A stretch of DNA of 15,455 nt, taken from NCBI GenBank assembly GCA_946479515.1, contig CAMLGF010000079.1, positions 1-15,455 on the forward strand. The letters run 5' to 3'. The position numbers and the translations under genes are program-made. The first letter of the stretch is position 1; each line of letters begins with the position of its first letter. This document shows, piece after piece, positions 8,541-15,455 of the stretch. The notes under the pieces are model-generated. The model did no database searches. It was not told the origin of the DNA and was given only the letters and a program-made list of their open reading frames with translations. Origin of the DNA: an uncultured Pseudomonadota bacterium (GTDB lineage Bacteria; Pseudomonadota; Gammaproteobacteria; Steroidobacterales; Steroidobacteraceae).

Positions 8541-9467
8541 CTAGTACAGGCTGGTCACCGCGATGCAGAGATTGCAGCTGAACTCGCCGGTTTTCGGGTC
8601 GTAGTAGCCGTCGGCGGGGTAGTGCTCGAAGAACGGGCGCGAATCGAGCTGCAACCCGCTTTTCGGCAGCCAGTTCCGCAGCAGCGCTTCCCAGGCTTGC
8701 GGCAGTCCCATGCCATTGCCTTCGTAGGGCAGGGAGGCGTACCGGCCTCCCGGGATCACCTTGCGATGCGGATGGCCGCTGAGCACCTCGCCCCGGGGGC
8801 TCGCCACCCCGGCGTCATAGCGACAGCGCTCCGGGCGGGTGACGCCGGGATCGTCGAGGCCGATGCCGAAACGCTCGCGACCCATGAGATTGTTCGTGGC
8901 CATCCAGGGCGCAACCGTCTGCCGCCAGAAGACCCCGATCTGTGGGCCGTAGGGGCCGGTGAGCCGGTGATAGGCGATGTGCACGGGTTCCCGGTCGATG
9001 AGCATCACGTTCATGGGCGTCTCCTGAATCGAGGAGCCGCCATGCTGGCCCGATGCGCCGCCCGCCGCCTGACCGCGCTTGCGCGCTGGCGTGCCGATCT
9101 TGCTGATGGCCTGACTTTTCTTGCTCTTTCGCCATTGGGTGGGCGCCATGCCGAAGTTGGCGCGGAAGGCACGCGAAAAACTTTCCGCCGAGCCGAACCC
9201 GACGGCCAGCGCGATGCGGATGACGGGCAGGTGGGGATGCGACAGCAGGCGGATCGCCGCGAACTCCATGCGCCGGCGGCGCACGTAGTCGCCGAGCGCC
9301 TCGCCCATCAGTGCCTGGAACAGCCGATGGAAATGGAACGGGGAGAAATGGGCCACGGCCGCGAGCGTGGCGAGGTCGAGCCGCGAGTCGAGATGCCGGT
9401 CGATATGGTCGACCACCGCATGCATGCGACGGTCGTATTCATGCTGGCTTCGGCGCGAGGAAGCCAT
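8541..9467 (-). CDS. AraC-family regulator with C-terminal GyrI-like effector domain
   Basis: Probable transcription factor of 308 residues. The AraC/XylS DNA-binding domain lies at the N-terminus (about 10-113), with two helix-turn-helix units: LATLAAVAHFSPFHFHRLFQ (32-51) and a second at about 83-105 (IRIALAVGFGSAESFSRAF) followed by the usual P-x-x-WR ending (109-113). A charged, Gly/Ser-rich linker (about 114-151) leads to a GyrI-like/AraC effector-binding domain (about 152-308). This is the Rob-like order, in which the second domain senses small hydrophobic or cationic ligands. The ligand and targets cannot be told from sequence. It starts 28 bp after infA on the same strand and ends tail-to-tail 28 bp from clpA. 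E. coli carries tRNA-Ser (serW) between clpA and infA instead, so this gene looks like a local insertion. Confidence 0.9.
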   Translation of the reverse strand: MASSRRSQHEYDRRMHAVVDHIDRHLDSRLDLATLAAVAHFSPFHFHRLFQALMGEALGDYVRRRRMEFAAIRLLSHPHLPVIRIALAVGFGSAESFSRAFRANFGMAPTQWRKSKKSQAISKIGTPARKRGQAAGGASGQHGGSSIQETPMNVMLIDREPVHIAYHRLTGPYGPQIGVFWRQTVAPWMATNNLMGRERFGIGLDDPGVTRPERCRYDAGVASPRGEVLSGHPHRKVIPGGRYASLPYEGNGMGLPQAWEALLRNWLPKSGLQLDSRPFFEHYPADGYYDPKTGEFSCNLCIAVTSLY

Positions 9468-9495
9468 GGGTGCGTTCCGCGATCAGCGCGCGGCG

Positions 9496-9714
9496 TCAGC
9501 GGCCACGATAGACGATGCGGCCCTTCGACAGGTCATAAGGGGTCATCTCCACGGTGACCTGGTCGCCGGTGAGGATGCGGATGTAGTTCTTGCGCATCTT
9601 TCCGGAGATGTGCGCGGTCACGACGTGGCCGGTCTTCAGCTTCACGCGGAAAGTGGTGTTAGGCAGAGTCTCGACGACTTCGCCTTCCATCTGGATCGCA
9701 TCTTCTTTCGACAT
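9496..9714 (-). CDS. infA: Translation initiation factor IF-1
   Basis: 72-residue S1/OB-fold protein that binds the ribosomal A site during initiation. The sequence is almost canonical: [19 protein letters not shown], then [26 protein letters not shown] in two runs, ending [15 protein letters not shown] sits 6 bases before the ATG. The 65 bp upstream, after aat, contains no strong promoter hexamers; the best is TTGCTC with CAGAAT at a long 19-bp spacing on the minus strand, so transcription could come from the aat side or from its own weak promoter. Conserved neighbourhood with clpA and aat. Confidence 0.98.
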   Translation of the reverse strand: MSKEDAIQMEGEVVETLPNTTFRVKLKTGHVVTAHISGKMRKNYIRILTGDQVTVEMTPYDLSKGRIVYRGR

Positions 9715-9779
9715 CCGTGACCTGGTGCACCTGAGAAGGCCGCGAATTCTGCCAGAAAAGCCGCCTGGACGAGCAAATT

Positions 9780-10481
9780 TCAGGGCGCGGAGAACAGCGT
9801 CGCGTCGTCCATCGCGGTCAAGCGGGCAACCAGTGCGCTGAATTCACGGCGCGGCATCGCCTTGCTGCCCAGGGAGCGCAGATGGGGTGTAGGTAGCTGG
9901 CAGTCGATGAGTTGCAGGTTCGCCACGATCGCCCGCTCCACCAGGCGGGCGAGGGCCACTTTCGAGGCGTCGCGCTCGCGGCTGAACATGGACTCGCCGA
10001 AGAACACGCGCCCCAGAAGCACGCCGTACAGGCCACCGACCAGCCTGCCATCGAGCCTGACTTCGACGCTGTGCGCATGGCCGCGCGCATGCAGCTCACG
10101 GTAGGCGGCGTGCATCTCCGTCGTGATCCAGGTGCCGGTGGAGTTCTCCCGGCGGGCGGCGCAGGCCGTCACCACCTCGTCGAAGGCGCCATCGAAGGTC
10201 ACGTCGAAGCCGCGATTCCTGAGCGATTTCGAGAGGCTGCGCGAACATTTGAATTCCGTCGGTGCGAGCACTTCGCGCGGATCCGGCGCCCACCACAGCA
10301 CAGGCTGGCCGGCCGAGTACCAGGGAAAAATGCCGCGCCGGTACGCGGCCAGCACCCGGGCCGGTGACAGGTCGCCGCCGGCCGCCAGCAGGCCCTCGGG
10401 TTCATCCAGCGCCTGATCCAGGGGCGGAAACCACTCGCGGTCCACCTCCGGGGTGAGCCAGGTGATGGTCTTCTGGTTCAT
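9780..10481 (-). CDS. aat: Leucyl/phenylalanyl-tRNA--protein transferase
   Basis: Cytoplasmic enzyme that moves Leu or Phe from aminoacyl-tRNA to proteins with N-terminal Arg or Lys, creating the degrons read by ClpS. It has 233 residues, as in E. coli (234). Diagnostic segments: [26 protein letters not shown] (two adjoining runs within 30-55), [13 protein letters not shown] (60-72), TGTWITTEM (115-123), [19 protein letters not shown] (149-167) and LIDCQ (191-195), whose Asp193 and Gln195 correspond to the catalytic pair. It starts 24 bp after the FemAB-like gene and ends 65 bp before infA. Its substrates' readers, ClpS and ClpA, are encoded 1.3-4.6 kb away in this window. Confidence 0.98.
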   Translation of the reverse strand: MNQKTITWLTPEVDREWFPPLDQALDEPEGLLAAGGDLSPARVLAAYRRGIFPWYSAGQPVLWWAPDPREVLAPTEFKCSRSLSKSLRNRGFDVTFDGAFDEVVTACAARRENSTGTWITTEMHAAYRELHARGHAHSVEVRLDGRLVGGLYGVLLGRVFFGESMFSRERDASKVALARLVERAIVANLQLIDCQLPTPHLRSLGSKAMPRREFSALVARLTAMDDATLFSAP

Positions 10482-10505
10482 GGCGCCCCATTCTATTTTG
10501 AAAGC

Positions 10506-12636
<2,131 letters not shown>

Positions 12637-12651
12637 TTCAAGTTTGCCTGC

Positions 12652-12678
12652 GACCGCGGGTGGGCGCGCCACCCGGTC
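12652..12678 (+). promoter_or_regulatory. GC-rich hairpin just upstream of the ald start
   Basis: GACC (12652-12655) and GGGTGG (12658-12663) pair with CCACCC (12669-12674) and GGTC (12675-12678): ten pairs, a 2-base bulge and a 5-base loop. No U-run follows, so it is not a simple terminator. GGGTG of the left arm can instead pair with CACCC at 12701-12705, directly before the ATG. Confidence 0.5.
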
Positions 12679-12706
12679 TGTGTCCGCATAAGAGAACACA
12701 CACCCC

Positions 12707-13765
12707 ATGCGTATTGGAATACCTCGTGAGTTGAAGCCCCGCGAGGGGCGCGTCGGACTCATTCCCGCGGCCTGCGTCGAGCTGGTGCGCGGCGGTCATG
12801 AAGTCTTCGTCGAGGCCGGCGCCGGCGAAAAGAGCGGCTACGGTGATCAGCAGTTCCGCGAGGTCGGCGTGACCGTGCTGCCGACGGCGGATGCGCTCTT
12901 CGACCAATCCCAGATGATCGTGAAAGTGAAGGAGCCGATCGAGCCCGATCTCAGACGCTTGCGGAAGGATCACCTGCTTTTTTGTTATTTGCATCTCGCG
13001 GCGCTGCCGGAGCTCACGCGCCGCCTGTGTGACATCGGCCTGACGGCGGTGGCGTTCGAAACCGTCGAGGATCGCCTCGGACGTCTGCCGCTGCTGGCGC
13101 CGATGAGCGACATCGCCGGCCGCCTCTCGATGCAATATGCCACCACGCTGCTGCATCAGCCGCAGGGCGGCAAGGGAATCTTGTTAGGCGGCGTGCCGGC
13201 GGCGCGGCGCGGACGCGTGGTCATCCTGGGAGGTGGCGTCGCCGGTGGAAACTCCGCGCTGGTGGCCGCCGGTCTCGGCGCCGAGGTGATTGTCTTCGAC
13301 AAGGATCGCGACAAGCTGGTGGCCGCGCGCGCGATGGGCGCCAACGTGTCGGGGCTCTATCCGCACGTGGCGGAGGTTGCCGAGGCGGTGCGCGAAGCGG
13401 ACGTGGTCATCGGCGCCGTGCTGGTCACGGGCGCGCGCGCGCCGCACGTCGTGTCCGCGGACATGGTGCGCACCATGGAGAAGGGCAGCGTCATCGTCGA
13501 CATCAGTGTCGACCAGGGCGGCTGCATCGAGACCACGCGGCCGACCAGCTGGGAAGCGCCCACGTACCAGTGGGAAGGCGTCACGCATTTCTGCGTCACC
13601 AACATGCCGGGATCGGTGCCGCGCACCTCCTCGCAGGCCTTGTCGGCGGCCATCGCGCCCTTCGCGGTGCGCCTGGCCGATGGCGACTGGCGCGAGGACC
13701 CGGGGATGCTCCGGGGCATCAATGTCGAGGGCGGCAAGGTCACGCATCCGGCCCTGTTGAGCTAG
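12707..13765 (+). CDS. ald: Alanine dehydrogenase, with a shortened C-terminus
   Basis: NAD-dependent cytoplasmic enzyme interconverting L-alanine with pyruvate and ammonia. It has 352 residues against about 370 for the family. N-terminal MRIGIPRELKPREGRVGLIP; substrate-binding Lys75 in VKVKEPI (72-78) and catalytic His96 in YLHLAA (94-99); APMSDIAGRLS (131-141); nucleotide-binding GGGVAG (175-180); VDISVDQGG with Asp269 (264-272); NMPGSVPRTSSQAL (299-312). All key residues are present. The frame ends VTHPALLS then TAG. In the same frame the next codons read GFGYTPGGSP then TAA (13796-13798), which resembles the missing family tail (LG-x-x-Y-x-P). This points to a nonsense change, a sequencing error or readthrough. 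It sits between trxB and ftsK, where E. coli has lrp. A weak AGAGA Shine-Dalgarno lies 11 bases upstream. Confidence 0.94.
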   Translation: MRIGIPRELKPREGRVGLIPAACVELVRGGHEVFVEAGAGEKSGYGDQQFREVGVTVLPTADALFDQSQMIVKVKEPIEPDLRRLRKDHLLFCYLHLAALPELTRRLCDIGLTAVAFETVEDRLGRLPLLAPMSDIAGRLSMQYATTLLHQPQGGKGILLGGVPAARRGRVVILGGGVAGGNSALVAAGLGAEVIVFDKDRDKLVAARAMGANVSGLYPHVAEVAEAVREADVVIGAVLVTGARAPHVVSADMVRTMEKGSVIVDISVDQGGCIETTRPTSWEAPTYQWEGVTHFCVTNMPGSVPRTSSQALSAAIAPFAVRLADGDWREDPGMLRGINVEGGKVTHPALLS

Positions 13766-13798
13766 GGTTTCGGATACACTCCGGGCGGCAGTCCCTAA
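13766..13798 (+). other. Possible former or readthrough C-terminal codons of ald
   Basis: Directly after the ald TAG (13763-13765) the same frame stays open for ten codons, GFGYTPGGSP, then TAA. The G-x-x-Y-x-P pattern matches the C-terminal stretch normally found in alanine dehydrogenases at this position. A single TTG-to-TAG change would restore a Leu before Gly. Ten codons is short enough for chance. Confidence 0.4.
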
Positions 13799-13827
13799 TC
13801 CAGTTCTTTCAAACAGATAGCGGCATA

Positions 13828-15455
13828 ATGGCAGAAACCACCTACGATCGTACCAAGGCCCCCCGGCGGTTCACCGCGGCCGTCTCGCGCGGGCTGCGCG
13901 AGAGCGCGGTGCTGGCCATCGGCGTGATCGCCTTGGTGATGCTGATCGCGCTGCTGACCTATCACCGCGACGATCCGGCCTTCTCCTCGACCGGCGGCGG
14001 CGATGCCTCGGCGGGGGTGGCCAATGCCATCGGGCATTTCGGCGCCTGGCTGTCGGACATCCTGTTCTTCCTGTTCGGCAAACCCGCCTATCTATTCCCC
14101 ATCATGATGGGCGTTGCCTGCTTCGTCATGTTCCGCCAGCGCGACGACGAGGAGGGCCGCACGCGGGTCAACACGGCGGTGCGCATCGGCGGATTCACGC
14201 TGATGCTGTTCGCGAGCTGCGGGCTCGCGACGCTGCACTGGAGCGCGGGCGCGCTGCGCGAGACCGCGGGCGGGGTCGTGGGCCAGTTCATCGGCAGCGG
14301 ATTGGCCGGGAACTTCAACTTCCTCGGCGCGACGCTGCTCATGCTGACGGCGTGGATGGCCGGCGTATCGCTGGCCTTCGGCGTGTCGTGGCTCACCATC
14401 GTCGACAAGATCGGCCTGGCGTTCTGGAGCGCCATCGGCTGGATCAGGGCGCGCCAGTCCCGGGCGCAGGACGTGGCCGTGGGACTGGAGGCCAAGAAGG
14501 CGCGTGTCGAGGCCGCCAGGGTCGAGGAAAAGAAGGCCGCGGCGCGGCCCAAGCCGCGCATCGAAGCACCGGCGCCGGTGGTCGAGAAGAGCGAACGCGT
14601 CGAGAAAGAGCGGCAGGTGCCCCTGTTCGAGGCCGTGAAGAGCGGCGCGCTGCCGCCGCTGCAACTGCTCGACGACCCGCCGAAGCGCGAGTCCGGCTAC
14701 TCGCAGGAAGCGCTCGAGGCCATGTCGCGCCTGGTCGAGCTCAAGCTCAAGGATTTCGGTGTCGAGGTCGAGGTGGTCGCGGTGCAGCCCGGGCCCGTGG
14801 TCACGCGCTTCGAAATGCGTCCCGCGCCTGGCGTGAAGGTGAGCCAGATCACGGGTCTCGCCAAGGACCTCGCGCGTTCCCTGTCCGCCATCAGCGTGCG
14901 CGTGGTGGAAGTCATCCCCGGCAAGTCGGTCATGGGCCTGGAGATCCCGAACGAAAAGCGCGAGATCGTCACGCTGGGCGAGATCATCAAGTCGAAATCG
15001 TACGACGAAGTGCAGTCGCCGTTGGCGCTGGCGCTGGGCAAGGACATCGGCGGTGCGCCGGTGACCGCCGATCTGGCGAAGATGCCGCACCTGCTGGTGG
15101 CCGGCACCACGGGCTCGGGCAAGTCAGTGGCCATCAACGCGATGATTCTGTCGCTGCTCTACAAGAGCACGGCCGAGCACGTGCGGCTGATCATGATCGA
15201 CCCGAAGATGCTCGAGCTGTCGGTGTACGAGGGCATTCCGCACCTGCTCGCGCCCGTGGTCACGGACATGAAGCATGCAGCCAACGCGCTGCGCTGGTGC
15301 GTGGCGGAGATGGAACGCCGCTACCAGCTCATGGCGGCGCTCGGCGTGCGCAATATTTCCGGATTCAACCGCAAGGTGAAGGACGCGAACGACGCCGGCA
15401 AGCCGATCCGCGATCCGGTCATGACGGCGATGGCGGCCAACGATCCGACGCTCGA
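13828..15455 (+). CDS. ftsK: FtsK, DNA translocase of the division septum (3' part outside the window)
   Basis: Septal motor that pumps chromosomes apart and activates dif recombination. 542 codons are present and the gene runs off the right edge before the C-terminal gamma domain. Membrane segments lie near 26-45, 77-101, 118-136 and 165-190, the four-helix FtsK N-domain. The linker (about 205-285) is short, rich in Lys, Arg, Glu, Ala and Pro, unlike the several-hundred-residue Pro/Gln linker of E. coli. The alpha domain starts near 290; Walker A GTTGSGKS (426-433) and Walker B LIMIDPKMLELSVYEGIPHLL (two adjoining runs, 454-474) are canonical, followed by ALRWCVAEMERRYQLM (487-502). The start ATG at 13828 has no strong Shine-Dalgarno. 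The 62-bp spacer after ald shows no clear promoter or terminator, so co-transcription with ald is possible. Confidence 0.97.
   Translation, partial: MAETTYDRTKAPRRFTAAVSRGLRESAVLAIGVIALVMLIALLTYHRDDPAFSSTGGGDASAGVANAIGHFGAWLSDILFFLFGKPAYLFPIMMGVACFVMFRQRDDEEGRTRVNTAVRIGGFTLMLFASCGLATLHWSAGALRETAGGVVGQFIGSGLAGNFNFLGATLLMLTAWMAGVSLAFGVSWLTIVDKIGLAFWSAIGWIRARQSRAQDVAVGLEAKKARVEAARVEEKKAAARPKPRIEAPAPVVEKSERVEKERQVPLFEAVKSGALPPLQLLDDPPKRESGYSQEALEAMSRLVELKLKDFGVEVEVVAVQPGPVVTRFEMRPAPGVKVSQITGLAKDLARSLSAISVRVVEVIPGKSVMGLEIPNEKREIVTLGEIIKSKSYDEVQSPLALALGKDIGGAPVTADLAKMPHLLVAGTTGSGKSVAINAMILSLLYKSTAEHVRLIMIDPKMLELSVYEGIPHLLAPVVTDMKHAANALRWCVAEMERRYQLMAALGVRNISGFNRKVKDANDAGKPIRDPVMTAMAANDPTL

Noticed and set aside
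8513..9495. tRNA-Ser gene, as found between clpA and infA in E. coli
   Set aside because: No cloverleaf or T-loop sequence seen; the interval is filled by the AraC-type regulator.

Overview
The window reads as the chromosome of a GC-rich gammaproteobacterium. The gene order clpS-clpA / infA-aat / trxB / ftsK is the conserved gammaproteobacterial neighbourhood (in E. coli clpS-clpA-infA-aat-cydCD-trxB-lrp-ftsK). It carries a type II secretion locus on its left flank. The GspE lacks the usual zinc tetracysteine and a FemAB-like gene sits beside aat; together these lean towards the Xanthomonadales/Steroidobacter/Nevskiales side of the class. That placement is inference. Nearly all the DNA is coding, and I see no tRNA, rRNA, IS element, CRISPR array or phage gene.

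Region 1 (1-5760, minus strand): a type II secretion operon transcribed gspC > gspD > gspE > gspF, cut by the left edge just before the GspF stop. Gaps are 7 bp, a 4-bp ATGA overlap, and 7 bp, so the four genes are almost certainly co-transcribed and partly translationally coupled. They encode the inner-membrane clamp GspC, the outer-membrane secretin GspD, the cytoplasmic ATPase GspE and the membrane platform GspF.

Region 2 (5761-8512, plus strand): clpS and clpA, the N-degron adaptor and the AAA+ unfoldase, diverging from gspC across a 110-bp spacer. That spacer holds a plausible clpS promoter and a perfect 8-bp inverted repeat. ClpA starts at a GTG with a good Shine-Dalgarno.

Region 3 (8541-12573, minus strand): trxB > FemAB-like (DUF482) > aat > infA > AraC/GyrI-type regulator, all co-directional and tightly spaced. 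Aat makes N-degrons that ClpS delivers to ClpA, so the window holds both the writer and the reader/unfoldase of the Leu/N-degron pathway. ClpP is not here. The FemAB-like protein has the same general acyltransferase fold class as Aat and sits directly upstream of it.

Region 4 (12574-15455, plus strand): a 133-bp structured leader, alanine dehydrogenase (ald), and the first 542 codons of ftsK. The ald reading frame stops about 10-20 residues earlier than the family norm. The missing tail is still recognisable in frame beyond an amber codon.

I did not find an obviously new multi-gene system. The points most worth a second look are the FemAB-like protein in the N-degron neighbourhood, the cysteine-free GspE, the amber-interrupted Ald tail, and the competing stem structures in the ald leader.
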